39,961 bases of DNA, taken from Thalassovita aquimarina. Its GTDB lineage: Bacteria; Pseudomonadota; Alphaproteobacteria; Rhodobacterales; Rhodobacteraceae. Of the stretch, positions 1-8,267 are shown one piece after another (the stretch's first letter is position 1; each line of letters starts with the position of its first letter). Below the pieces are notes generated by a model, which saw only the letters and a list, made by a program, of their open reading frames with translations, was not told the origin of the DNA and ran no database searches. A program made the translations under genes and the position numbers. The stretch lies in the NCBI RefSeq assembly GCF_018219815.1, contig NZ_JADMKU010000027.1, positions 1-39,961 of the forward strand, written 5' to 3'.

Positions 1-75
1 TACCTGCGCTTTTCCTACGCCAACAGCACCGACAACATCCTCGAAGCTATCCGCCGCATCCGCGAAATCCTCTGA
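1..75 (+). CDS. C-terminal end of a PLP-dependent aminotransferase (partial)
   Basis: The first 24 codons of the window are open from base 1 and stop with TGA at 73-75. The peptide begins YLRFSYANS and ends in an amphipathic ILEAIRRIREIL helix. This is the usual C-terminal signature of fold-type I class I/II aminotransferases, where the Arg of the R-x-S-Y/F-A motif binds the substrate carboxylate. The rest of the gene lies outside the window, so the substrate cannot be named. It ends 17 bp before the next gene and is probably in the same operon as the 2-hydroxyacid dehydrogenase. Confidence 0.7.
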   Translation, partial: YLRFSYANSTDNILEAIRRIREIL

Positions 76-92
76 CACGAAAGGAACCTTCG

Positions 93-1031
93 ATGACCCA
101 AGTTCTGGCCCTCGGCAATTACTCGGATACCGATCAAGCGGCGTTGAAGCGCGACCTCGACCCGGTCTTTGTCAAGACGGCGTCGGACATCGCCGCCCTG
201 CCCGAAAAAGACAGGTCGCGGATCACCGCCTTGGCCTTCATGGGCCATCATCCGTTCAGCGGGGGCGAAATGCACCTGCTGCCCAACCTTGGCCTGATCG
301 CCAATTACGGGGTCGGCTATGACGCCATCGACGTGTCTGCCGCCGATGCGCGCGGAATAAAGGTCACCAACACCCCCGACGTTCTGAATGACGACGTGGC
401 GGACCTGGCGGTGGCGCTGTTGATCGCACAGGGGCGGCAGATGATCCCGGCTTCCGAATGGGTAAGTTCGGGCAACTGGGCGGCCAAGGGCAATTTCGCA
501 CTGGCCCGCAAGATCAGCGGCGGCCGTGCCGGGATCGTCGGGCTTGGCCGGATCGGGCGCGCCATCGCCGACCGGCTGACCGGGTTCGACATGGAAATCC
601 ACTACTCTTCACGGCGCGAGAAAGACACGCCCGGCTGGACCTATCACGCCGACCCAGTGTCGCTGGCCGAAGCGGTGGATTACCTGATCGTCGCGCTGGT
701 CGGCGGACCAGAGACCGAGAACCATGTTTCGAAAGATGTCATCGCGGCGCTTGGCCCGTGCGGCATCATCGTCAATATCTCGCGCGGGTCGACCATCGAC
801 GAGGCGGCGCTGCTCGACGCGCTGGAAAACGGCGCGATCGCCGGCGCGGGGCTCGACGTGTTCCTGAACGAACCCGCCATCGACCCGCGCTTCCTGAAGC
901 TCGACAACGTCGTTCTGCAGCCGCACCAGGGATCGGCCACGGTGGAAACCCGTACCGCGATGGGCCAGCTGCAGCGCGACAATGTCAGCGCCTTCCTGAA
1001 CGGCAAGGCGCTGCTGACACCAGTCAACTGA
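93..1031 (+). CDS. D-isomer-specific 2-hydroxyacid dehydrogenase (glyoxylate/hydroxypyruvate reductase type)
   Basis: This 312-residue cytosolic protein has the two-domain layout of the D-2-hydroxyacid dehydrogenase family. The NAD(P)-binding GLGRIG motif is at residues 150-155. The catalytic triad is visible as Arg231 (ISRGS), Glu260 and His278 (PHQGSAT). Such enzymes reduce glyoxylate, hydroxypyruvate or other 2-oxoacids. The ATG at 93 follows an AAAGGAA ribosome site. The next gene is an HpcH/HpaI aldolase 28 bp downstream, whose products (pyruvate plus an aldehyde) or related 2-oxoacids could be its substrates. The family call is firm; the exact substrate is inference. Confidence 0.9.
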   Translation: MTQVLALGNYSDTDQAALKRDLDPVFVKTASDIAALPEKDRSRITALAFMGHHPFSGGEMHLLPNLGLIANYGVGYDAIDVSAADARGIKVTNTPDVLNDDVADLAVALLIAQGRQMIPASEWVSSGNWAAKGNFALARKISGGRAGIVGLGRIGRAIADRLTGFDMEIHYSSRREKDTPGWTYHADPVSLAEAVDYLIVALVGGPETENHVSKDVIAALGPCGIIVNISRGSTIDEAALLDALENGAIAGAGLDVFLNEPAIDPRFLKLDNVVLQPHQGSATVETRTAMGQLQRDNVSAFLNGKALLTPVN

Positions 1032-1059
1032 ATAGGGCGCGCGCTCGGAAAGGAACCGC

Positions 1060-1839
1060 ATGGATCTGCCAAAGAACGCCTTCAAAGCCGCGATCGCCGA
1101 AGCCCGCCCGCAGCTGGGCCTGTGGAGCGCGATCCGCGATCCCGGAGTCAGCGAAATGCTGGCGGGCTGCGGTTTCGACTGGATCGTGCTGGATTGCGAA
1201 CATTCCGCGCGCGACGTGCCCGAAGTTCTGGCAGGGCTGCAGGCGATGGCGCCCTACCCGGTTCAGCCGGTGGTGCGGGTGAAAAGCCTTGATGTCGCCG
1301 AGATCAAGAAAATGCTGGATGCCGGCGCCCAGTCGATCCTGGTGCCTTACGTGCAGAACGCTGAAGAAGCGCGGCTTGCCGCCGCCGCCGTCACCTACCC
1401 GCCAGAGGGTCTGCGTGGCGTTGCCGGTTCGGTGCGCGCCAACCGGTTCAGCGCGATCCCGGATTATTTCAACCGCGCCCGCGACGAAATCTGCCTGATC
1501 GTGCAGATCGAAACCCGCGAGGCGATGGACAATCTCGAGGAAATCGCGGCCATTCCCGGCATCGACGGCATTTTCATCGGCCCCGCCGATTTGGCCGCGA
1601 GCCTCGGCCATCCCGGCAATCCCGGGCATCGCGAGGTGCGCGCCGCCATCTCGGAAGCGATCGGCCGTGTGCGCGCCGCTGGCAAACCGGCCGGCTTCCT
1701 GTCCCCCGATGAAGACCTGATGGCGCTGGCACTGGAGGCGGGATGCGTTTTCGCCGCAATAGATGTCGATATCGTAGCGCTCCGCCGCATTGTCATGCGC
1801 CGTCTGAGCGAGTATCGACAGAACTCCACACAGGAATAA
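1060..1839 (+). CDS. HpcH/HpaI family class II 2-oxoacid aldolase
   Basis: This 259-residue TIM-barrel protein belongs to the metal-dependent HpcH/HpaI family, which includes 2-keto-3-deoxy-L-rhamnonate aldolase and 5-keto-4-deoxy-D-glucarate aldolase. It would cleave a 2-keto-3-deoxy sugar acid to pyruvate and an aldehyde. Visible active-site elements are His48 in LDCEH, Arg73 in VVRVK, Glu151 in QIETREA and Asp177 in IGPADLAASLG; the last two are the metal ligands. Length is normal. The start at 1060 has a GGAAAGGA-like site upstream. Lying in a sugar-acid locus, it is a candidate non-phosphorylating KDG-type aldolase, but the family is promiscuous and the substrate is not readable from sequence. 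Confidence 0.88.
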   Translation: MDLPKNAFKAAIAEARPQLGLWSAIRDPGVSEMLAGCGFDWIVLDCEHSARDVPEVLAGLQAMAPYPVQPVVRVKSLDVAEIKKMLDAGAQSILVPYVQNAEEARLAAAAVTYPPEGLRGVAGSVRANRFSAIPDYFNRARDEICLIVQIETREAMDNLEEIAAIPGIDGIFIGPADLAASLGHPGNPGHREVRAAISEAIGRVRAAGKPAGFLSPDEDLMALALEAGCVFAAIDVDIVALRRIVMRRLSEYRQNSTQE

Positions 1840-1902
1840 CCTGGGCAGCAATTCCCCCAGATCGGCCGCGACGCCGATCCAACAAGAACAGAAGGCACGG
1901 CA

Positions 1903-2574
1903 ATGACAGACGAGGTCTTGGCAGAACAGATCGCCGCGCAGCTGCGAAGGGACATCCTGCGCGGCAAATTCCAGCCCGGCGCCTCGATCAAGGAACGCGA
2001 CAATGCCGCCGAGATGGGTGTCAGCCGCACCCCGATGCGCGAAGCTATCCGCATCCTAGCCAAGGAGGGGCTGCTGGCACTGCGCCCCTCGCGCAGCCCG
2101 ATCGTGGTGCAGCCGACCTTCAAGCAGGTCAAGGATGCGGTTGAGGTGCTGCTGGCGCTGGAATACCTGTCGGTCGAACTGGCCTGCCGCAACGCCACCG
2201 AGGAAGATCTGGCCGAAATCCGCCGCATCCACGATGAATTCTCCGAGAAATATGACCTTCTCGATCCGCTCGACCTGTTCGATATCGATATGGCCTTCCA
2301 CAAGGCCATTGTGAAGGCGTCGCACAACGACACCCTGCTGGTTACTTACCGGTCCTATCTCGAACGGTTGTGGCGGGCGCGGTATCTGTCGGCGAAACAG
2401 AAGCGTAACCGCGAGCGCGCGATAAGGCACCACGCGGCCATTCTCGACGCGCTCGAGGCCCGGGACCCGAAGGCCGCCGTGGCGGCGATCGAACAGCACC
2501 TGGGCAATCTGGCGGAACACATCCGCCCGGTGATCGAGATGGAATCCGGCAGCGGCGAGCAAGCCGCAGGCTGA
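1903..2574 (+). CDS. GntR-family (FadR/FCD subfamily) transcriptional regulator 1
   Basis: The 223-residue protein has an N-terminal winged helix (about residues 5-70) with recognition helix SRTPMREAIRILAKEG at 41-56, then a helical FCD ligand domain. The FCD metal/effector ligands appear as DIDMAFH (about 127-133), the HH pair in IRHHAAIL and the EQH near 200. FCD regulators usually repress sugar-acid or organic-acid genes and are released by an intermediate. The gene lies 63 bp after the aldolase. The palindrome TGGTATACCA lies between its stop and the next gene. Residues 38-58 are identical to those of the regulator at 39034, so both may share an operator. Confidence 0.9.
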   Translation: MTDEVLAEQIAAQLRRDILRGKFQPGASIKERDNAAEMGVSRTPMREAIRILAKEGLLALRPSRSPIVVQPTFKQVKDAVEVLLALEYLSVELACRNATEEDLAEIRRIHDEFSEKYDLLDPLDLFDIDMAFHKAIVKASHNDTLLVTYRSYLERLWRARYLSAKQKRNRERAIRHHAAILDALEARDPKAAVAAIEQHLGNLAEHIRPVIEMESGSGEQAAG

Positions 2575-2606
2575 ACGCCCCGGCGCATTGCCAAGCCTCG
2601 ACAATT

Positions 2607-2616
2607 TGGTATACCA
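2607..2616. promoter_or_regulatory. TGGTATACCA operator, copy 1
   Basis: Perfect 10-bp palindrome with A/T flanks (AATT on the left, TTTT on the right) in the 110-bp gap between GntR regulator 1 and the MR-family gene. Its centre is 73 bp upstream of the ATG at 2685. It is one of six exact copies in the window, all intergenic. The TGGT-AT-ACCA form matches, from memory, the ExuR/UxuR-type operator of the FCD-GntR family, so it is read as the binding site of one or both GntR proteins. Confidence 0.75.
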
Positions 2617-2684
2617 TTTTTGCAGCCACCTTCGGCCCGGCGCTGCGCCGGCCCGATTCAACGCCAGCCGTGCGAGGTCTGCAG

Positions 2685-3854
2685 ATGAAGATCACCAAGG
2701 TCACCAGTCATGTGCTGCAATATGAGTTGCCCGAATTATTGGGCTATTCGCAGCAATATTACGCCAAGCGCAGCGCCCATCTTGTTGAGGTCGAAACCGA
2801 CGACGGCATTACCGGCTGGGGCGAATGTTTCGGCCCCGGCAATATCGCGCTGGCCAACAAGTCGATCGTCGAAAAAGTGATCCAGCCACTGATCCTGGGC
2901 GACGACCCGCTGGACCGCGACGTGATCTGGCACAAGGTCTACAACCTGACCCGCGACCACGGCCAGAAGGGGATGCCGCTGCAGGCGCTGTCAGGAGTAG
3001 ACATCGCGCTGTGGGACATCGCTGGCAAAGTCGCCGGACTGCCGATCCACAAGCTGATCGGCGGCGCCCATCGCAACGAGGTTGGTGTCTATGGTTATGG
3101 CATGATGCTGCGCCCCGAAGACACCGCATCGCTGGCCGCACGCTTCACCGACGAAGCTGCCGCGATCCGCGACATGGGCTTCGAAGCGACCAAGATGAAA
3201 GTCGGTTTCGGACCGAAGGACGACGTGAAACTGGCCGAGGCGGTGCGCCGCGGCGTGGGCGACGACTATCCTTTCATGGTGGATGCAAATCATTGCTACA
3301 CCACCTCGGACGCCTTCTATGTCGGCCGTGCGCTGGAGGAACTGGAGGCCTACTGGTTCGAAGAACCGGTGGCACCGGAGGACCTAGACGGCTACCGCGA
3401 ATTGCGCGCGGGCCTGTCGGTGAACATCGCCGGCGGCGAAGCCGAGTTCAATCGCTGGGGCTGGCGCGCGATCCTGGAAAACCGCGGGCTGGACATCGCC
3501 CAGCCCGAGGTCTGCGCGCTTGGCGGCATATCGGAATATCTGCGTGTGCTGGCGCTGGCCCATGCGCATTTCACGCCGGTGGCCAACCATGTCTGGGGAT
3601 CGGCCATCGCGGTGGCCGCCAACCTGCAATTGCTGGCCGTCATGCCGCCTTTGCCCGGCGGCATGCACCAATGGGAACCCTGGCTGGAATTCGACACCAC
3701 CGACAACAGGTTCCGCGACCATCTTCTGCTGGAACCGCTGGATATTCAGGGACAGGTCAAGCGTTCGGGCGGCAAGGTGGCGATCCCCACCGGTCCCGGA
3801 CTGGGGGTGGAACCGGACCGCGACTTCATCGCCCGCCACGAGATCGACGGCTGA
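2685..3854 (+). CDS. Mandelate racemase/muconate lactonizing family enzyme, D-galactarolactone cycloisomerase-like
   Basis: This 389-residue enolase-superfamily protein has the full mandelate-racemase-type active site: Lys170-x-Lys172 (TKMK), metal ligands Asp200, Glu226 and Glu252, and catalytic His302 in NHVWG. The overall sequence resembles, from memory, the Agrobacterium galactarolactone cycloisomerase. That enzyme opens aldarolactones to a 3-deoxy-2-keto-hexarate in the oxidative uronate pathway. A plain sugar-acid dehydratase (for example mannonate-type) is the alternative. I chose ATG 2685 over the GTG at 2670 because a CGAGG site sits 7 bp before it. It heads the uxaC-uxuB operon and has a TGGTATACCA operator 73 bp upstream. 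Confidence 0.8.
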   Translation: MKITKVTSHVLQYELPELLGYSQQYYAKRSAHLVEVETDDGITGWGECFGPGNIALANKSIVEKVIQPLILGDDPLDRDVIWHKVYNLTRDHGQKGMPLQALSGVDIALWDIAGKVAGLPIHKLIGGAHRNEVGVYGYGMMLRPEDTASLAARFTDEAAAIRDMGFEATKMKVGFGPKDDVKLAEAVRRGVGDDYPFMVDANHCYTTSDAFYVGRALEELEAYWFEEPVAPEDLDGYRELRAGLSVNIAGGEAEFNRWGWRAILENRGLDIAQPEVCALGGISEYLRVLALAHAHFTPVANHVWGSAIAVAANLQLLAVMPPLPGGMHQWEPWLEFDTTDNRFRDHLLLEPLDIQGQVKRSGGKVAIPTGPGLGVEPDRDFIARHEIDG

Positions 3855-3878
3855 GCCAGGACGGATAACGGGGGGGAA

Positions 3879-5285
3879 ATGGCTTTTCTGGATGACAACC
3901 GGCTGCTGCCGGCGGAGCCGTCGCAACGTATCGCGGCGCACGAACTCTATGATGCGGTGCGGGCGTTGCCGCTGGTCTGCCCGCATGGCCACACCGATCC
4001 GCAATGGTTCGCCGAAGATGCGCCCTTCCCCGATCCGGCGCAGCTTTTCGTGATCCCGGATCATTACGTGTTCCGGATGCTGTGTTCGGCCGGAATCGAC
4101 CTGTCCGCGCTCGGCGTGCCGCGGGTTGACGGCGGCAGGACGGAAACCGACAGCCGCAAAATCTGGCGGCTGTTTGCCGATAACTACCACCTGTTCCGCG
4201 GCACCCCCAGCCGGCTGTGGCTGGATCATGCCTTTCAGGACCTGTTCGGGATCGACGAACGGCTGAGCGCAGCCAATGCCGACGCGTATTTCGACCAGAT
4301 CGCAGATTGCCTGTCGCGCCCCGAATTCCGCCCACGCGCGCTGTACGACCGTTTCGGGATTGAGGTGATCTCGACCACCGACAGCCCGCTGGACGATCTG
4401 CGCTGGCACCGACAAATCCGCGACGAAGGCTGGCACGGGCGCGTCATTCCGACCTACCGCCCCGACGCTCTGGTAGATCCCGAATTCGAGGGCTTTGCCG
4501 GAAATGTCGAACGCTTCGCCGACCTGACCGGGGCCGACACCACCAGCTGGCCCGGATATCTTGAAGCCCACCGCATCCGTCGCGCGGCGTTCAAGGCGAT
4601 GGGCGCGACCGCCACCGATCACGGGCATCCCACCGCCCTCACCGCCGATTTGCCACAAGCAGAGGCGGCCACCCTGTTCGACCGGGTGCTGAGCGGCAAG
4701 GCCACTGCGGGCGAAACCGAACTGTTCCGCGCCCAGATGCTGACAGAAATGGCGCGGATGAGCCTCGATGACGGGCTGGTGATGCAATTGCACGCGGGGT
4801 CGCGCCGCAACCATTCGCCGCACGTGATGGCCCGGCATGGCCGCGACAAGGGCTTCGACATTCCCGGCCGCACCGATTACGTAAGCGCGCTGAAACCGCT
4901 GCTCGACGCGGTGGGCATGGAACCGGGTCTGACGCTGATCCTGTTCACACTGGACGAAACCGCCTACGGCCGGGAACTTGCGCCGCTGGCCGGGGCCTAC
5001 CCGTCGCTGAAACTGGGACCGGCGTGGTGGTTCTTCGACAGCTACGAAGGCATGCTGCGCTATCGTGAGATGACTACGGAAACCGCCGGTTTCTACAACA
5101 CGGCGGGTTTCAACGACGACACCCGCGCCTTCTGTTCCATCCCGGCCCGCCATGACGTGGCCCGCCGCGCCGACTGCACCTATCTGGCGCGGCTGGTGAC
5201 GACCGGGCGTCTGGACCTCGACGAGGCGCATGACCTGGCCGGCGAAATGGCCGCCGGGCTGGCGCGGAGGGCCTACAAGCTGTGA
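3879..5285 (+). CDS. uxaC: Uronate isomerase (glucuronate/galacturonate isomerase)
   Basis: The 468-residue protein is a full-length UxaC of the amidohydrolase superfamily. It interconverts D-glucuronate and D-fructuronate, or D-galacturonate and D-tagaturonate, the first step of the isomerase route for hexuronates. The N-terminal metal-site motif is PHGH (His36, His38). Further family segments are RFGIEVISTTDSPLDD, the long central helical insert, LHAGSRRNH and GPAWWFFDS near the C-terminus. The ATG follows a run of G that serves as the ribosome site, 24 bp after the previous stop. The next gene overlaps its stop codon, so translation is probably coupled. Confidence 0.95.
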   Translation: MAFLDDNRLLPAEPSQRIAAHELYDAVRALPLVCPHGHTDPQWFAEDAPFPDPAQLFVIPDHYVFRMLCSAGIDLSALGVPRVDGGRTETDSRKIWRLFADNYHLFRGTPSRLWLDHAFQDLFGIDERLSAANADAYFDQIADCLSRPEFRPRALYDRFGIEVISTTDSPLDDLRWHRQIRDEGWHGRVIPTYRPDALVDPEFEGFAGNVERFADLTGADTTSWPGYLEAHRIRRAAFKAMGATATDHGHPTALTADLPQAEAATLFDRVLSGKATAGETELFRAQMLTEMARMSLDDGLVMQLHAGSRRNHSPHVMARHGRDKGFDIPGRTDYVSALKPLLDAVGMEPGLTLILFTLDETAYGRELAPLAGAYPSLKLGPAWWFFDSYEGMLRYREMTTETAGFYNTAGFNDDTRAFCSIPARHDVARRADCTYLARLVTTGRLDLDEAHDLAGEMAAGLARRAYKL

Positions 5286-6745
5286 ATGATCGGATCCGCC
5301 TTTCCGCCCGCGATCTTCCCCGCGGCGGCAAACGCCCGGTGCCGGGGATCATTCACCTTGGTCTGGGGGCGTTTTTCCGCGCCCATGTGGCGACCTATCT
5401 GGCCGATGCGATCGCTGAAAGCGGAGGCGACTGGGGCGTGATCGGCGCCAGCCTGCAAAGCCCCGCGACCCGTGACAAGCTGGCACCGCAGGACAATGTC
5501 TATATCGCCGTCGAACTGGGGCCCAAAGACCGGGATTACCGGCTGATGGACCTGATTTCCGATGTGGTGGTCGCGCCCGAGGATCCCGGCCACCTGATCG
5601 GGCTGATGGCTGCGCCCGCGATCCGGCTGGTGACGCTGACGGTGACCGAGAAGGGCTATTGCCACGAACCGGCGACGGGGCGGCTGATGACCGATCATCC
5701 CGTTATCGCCCACGACTTCGCCCATCCCGACAGCCCACGCAGCGCGATCGGTTTTCTTGTCTCCGCTCTCGATCAGCGGCGACGAAACGGGCAGCGCCCC
5801 TTCACCATGCTGAGCTGTGACAACCTGCCGGAAAACGGCCGGGTGCTGCGGGGGCTCGTGCTGGAATTCGCGGGCGCCCTCGACCCGGATCTGGCCCGCT
5901 GGATCGAGACGGAAGCGCGGTTTCCCTGCTGCATGGTCGACCGGATCGTGCCGGCCACGACCGAGGACGATATCGCAGCGGTGGTCGAGGCGACCGGACG
6001 GTTGGACCTTGCCCTGGTGATGCACGAACCGTTCCGCCAATGGGTGATCGAGGACGATTTCGTCGATGGTGACCGCCCCAACCTCGCCGCTGCGGGGGCC
6101 GAGATGGTCGCCGATGTCTCCCCATTCGAAGCGATGAAGCTGCGCTGCCTGAACGGCACCCATTCGACATTGGCCTATCTGGGTTACCTTGCCGGTCACG
6201 CCACGATCCACGACGCAGTGTCCGATCCGGTCTTCGAACGGCTGTGCCGGCGGCTTTGGCGGGACGAAATCATCCCGATCCTGATACCGCCGCAGGGCAC
6301 CGACCTGACGGCCTATGCCGAAGCATTGCTGGAACGCTATCGCAATCCGGCAATCCGTCATGCCACTTGGCAGATCGCGATGGACGGATCGCAGAAACTG
6401 CCGCAGCGGATTCTGGGCACGATCGCCGACAACCTGCGGGCGGAACGCCCCTGCCCAGCCCTGACACTAGCTGTGGCGGGGTGGATGAAATACGTTTCGG
6501 GTTACGATGAGGCGGGCCGGGAAATCGACGTGCGAGACCCGCTGGCCGACCGGTTGCGCGGGATATGGCAGGCCCATCCGGATCCCGAAACACGCGCCGA
6601 TGCCTATCTCGCCCAGGGCACGGTGTTCGGCATGCTGGCCGGTCAGCCCGGTTTCCGCGCCGATCTGGCCCGCGCCTGCGCGGAATTGGATATTTATGGC
6701 GCGCGCGGCGCGGCGGAGCGGGTCAGGGGCAGGCCCCTGCCCTAG
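5282..6745 (+). CDS. uxuB: Mannitol-dehydrogenase-family hexuronate reductase (fructuronate/tagaturonate reductase)
   Basis: This 487-residue protein belongs to the polyol-specific long-chain dehydrogenases and has the length of UxuB. It would reduce D-fructuronate to D-mannonate, or D-tagaturonate to D-altronate. The Rossmann start IIHLGLGAFFRAH is at about 23-35. The catalytic KxxxxNGxH segment is present as Lys286, Asn291 and His294. The start is a GTG whose last bases overlap the uxaC stop (GTGA), with GGAGG 11 bp upstream. It follows UxaC directly and supplies the second pathway step. No uxuA is adjacent, and the dehydratase in the window is UxaA, so an altronate-forming role is also possible. 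Its stop shares the palindrome CTAG with the convergent dgoA stop. Confidence 0.9.
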   Translation: MNDRIRLSARDLPRGGKRPVPGIIHLGLGAFFRAHVATYLADAIAESGGDWGVIGASLQSPATRDKLAPQDNVYIAVELGPKDRDYRLMDLISDVVVAPEDPGHLIGLMAAPAIRLVTLTVTEKGYCHEPATGRLMTDHPVIAHDFAHPDSPRSAIGFLVSALDQRRRNGQRPFTMLSCDNLPENGRVLRGLVLEFAGALDPDLARWIETEARFPCCMVDRIVPATTEDDIAAVVEATGRLDLALVMHEPFRQWVIEDDFVDGDRPNLAAAGAEMVADVSPFEAMKLRCLNGTHSTLAYLGYLAGHATIHDAVSDPVFERLCRRLWRDEIIPILIPPQGTDLTAYAEALLERYRNPAIRHATWQIAMDGSQKLPQRILGTIADNLRAERPCPALTLAVAGWMKYVSGYDEAGREIDVRDPLADRLRGIWQAHPDPETRADAYLAQGTVFGMLAGQPGFRADLARACAELDIYGARGAAERVRGRPLP

Positions 6746-7353
6746 TCCTGTTCTCGCAACGCCGCGTCATAGGCGGCGACCATCGCCCGGGCCCTTTCGC
6801 GGACCTGTCCGGCGCTGTCGCCGGGCCGATAGAGCGAGGTTCCGATCCCGAACCCGTTGGCCCCGGCGCGCAGGAAATCCGCGAAATTGTCGGGGCCGAC
6901 ACCGCCCACCATCAACAGCTGCGCCTCGGGCGGCAGCACTGCTCGGATCGCGCCCAGCCCCTTCACCCCCAACAGGAAGGACGGGAATAGCTTCACCCCC
7001 GTCGCCCCGGCCTGCAGCGCGGCGAAACATTCGGTCGGCGTCAGCGCACCGGGAAAGCTCTGCATCCCTAACCGCAGGGTTTCGCCGATGACGGCGGTAT
7101 CGGTGTTGGGCGACACCACCATGCGTCCACCGGCATCGGCCACATGCGCGACCTCATCCGGGATCAGCACGGTGCCCGCGCCGATCAGCGCCTCGCCCGC
7201 CACTTGCGCCATACGGGCGATGCTGTCGAAGGGGCGTGGCGAATTCAGCGGCACCTCGATCCTGTCGATGCCGGACTCGATCAGCGCCGCGGTAATGCTT
7301 TCGGCCTCATCCGGGGTGATGCCGCGCAGGATAGCGATGAGGTTTCGGCTCAT
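6742..7353 (-). CDS. dgoA: 2-dehydro-3-deoxy-6-phosphogalactonate aldolase
   Basis: The 203-residue class I aldolase of the KDPG/KDPGal family splits the phosphorylated 2-keto-3-deoxy acid into pyruvate and glyceraldehyde 3-phosphate. Arg10 (ILRGITPDEA), Glu33 (EVPLNSP) and Schiff-base Lys121 (GVKLFPS) are in place. The opening NLIAILRGITPDEA closely resembles E. coli DgoA rather than Eda. ATG 7353 was chosen over a longer frame because GGAAAGGGG precedes it. It starts 2 bp after the dgoK stop. No eda is visible, so this enzyme may also take KDPG formed by the KDG kinase at 15983. Confidence 0.92.
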   Translation of the reverse strand: MSRNLIAILRGITPDEAESITAALIESGIDRIEVPLNSPRPFDSIARMAQVAGEALIGAGTVLIPDEVAHVADAGGRMVVSPNTDTAVIGETLRLGMQSFPGALTPTECFAALQAGATGVKLFPSFLLGVKGLGAIRAVLPPEAQLLMVGGVGPDNFADFLRAGANGFGIGTSLYRPGDSAGQVRERARAMVAAYDAALREQD

Positions 7354-7355
7354 GA

Positions 7356-8258
7356 TCAGCCCCTTTCCAATGCGTCGCGCGCGGCACAAAGCCCGCGCAG
7401 GGTTGCGGTTTCGGCGTCGATGATACGCGCGGATATCCCGGTCAGGTCAAATGCCTTGCGATAAAGATCGGCGATAGCCCCCCCGCCGATCACCGCCACC
7501 GCACCGGTCAGAGCATCGCGCCCCATCGCGGCGAATTCGGCCCCGACCAGCAATCCCGACAGCCGCGCCCGCGCCACGCCAGGGGGCACATCACGCAACA
7601 ACCCGGCGGCACGGATCGCGAAAAGCGACCGCGCCATCGCCGCGGCATCGTCCCGCGCCGCTGCAAAGCCCGCGGCGAAGGCATCGTCGTTCCATAGCTC
7701 GTCCGGCATCGAATGGCGCAGCACCGACTGGCCGGAGAGCAGCGCGAAAAGCTCGCCCGTCATGAAGGTCTGGAATCCCGCGACCCCGCCCTGCGCCACC
7801 CGGACCCACTTGGAATGGGTACCGGGCAAGCAGACCAGACCGGAAAATCCCGGATCTTCCAGCAACAGGCCGGCGATCTGGGTTTCCTCGCCCCGCATCA
7901 CGTCGGGCGGGGCCTGCTGACTGAGCCCCGGCAGAATCCGCATGTCGAGGCGCGGATCGCGCACCGGGGCGGCCACCGCCGCCGACGGATCACCCGGCGC
8001 GGCCGGGGTGGCGACATAGGGGGCTTCGATCCAGCCCTGGCGGGCGCCCACCATGCCGCAGGCCAGAACCTGAACCCGCTCGGCCCCCTGTATCCAGGGG
8101 CCGATCAGGTCGAGCAGCGCCGGTTCGAACGCCTCGGGCGCCAGCCGCCCCATGCCCTGATCAGAATGGGCCTCGTTCGTCGCCTCATGCCTGTGCATCC
8201 GCCAGACCCGTAGGTGGCTGGTGCCCCAATCGACAGCGATCCAGAACGCACCTGACAT
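7356..8258 (-). CDS. dgoK: 2-dehydro-3-deoxygalactonokinase
   Basis: This 300-residue sugar-acid kinase phosphorylates 2-keto-3-deoxy-galactonate at O6. The N-terminal phosphate loop WIAVDWGTSHLRVW (residues 6-19) and the segments ACGMVGARQGW, VMRGEETQ, LPGTHSKWV, MTGELFALL and SGLLVGAEF follow E. coli DgoK in order. It sits between the dioxovalerate dehydrogenase and dgoA with gaps of 9 and 2 bp, so the three are one operon. Together with dgoA it forms the De Ley-Doudoroff branch for galactonate. The partner galactonate dehydratase could be either of the two enolase-superfamily proteins in the window. Confidence 0.93.
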   Translation of the reverse strand: MSGAFWIAVDWGTSHLRVWRMHRHEATNEAHSDQGMGRLAPEAFEPALLDLIGPWIQGAERVQVLACGMVGARQGWIEAPYVATPAAPGDPSAAVAAPVRDPRLDMRILPGLSQQAPPDVMRGEETQIAGLLLEDPGFSGLVCLPGTHSKWVRVAQGGVAGFQTFMTGELFALLSGQSVLRHSMPDELWNDDAFAAGFAAARDDAAAMARSLFAIRAAGLLRDVPPGVARARLSGLLVGAEFAAMGRDALTGAVAVIGGGAIADLYRKAFDLTGISARIIDAETATLRGLCAARDALERG

Positions 8259-8267
8259 GCCCGCCCC

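Noticed and set aside
3384-5231. A 615-codon open frame on the minus strand
   Set aside because: It is antisense to the MR-family gene and uxaC, both with full active-site motifs. Its translation is low-complexity, rich in Arg, Gly, Gln and His, as expected from a GC-rich shadow frame.
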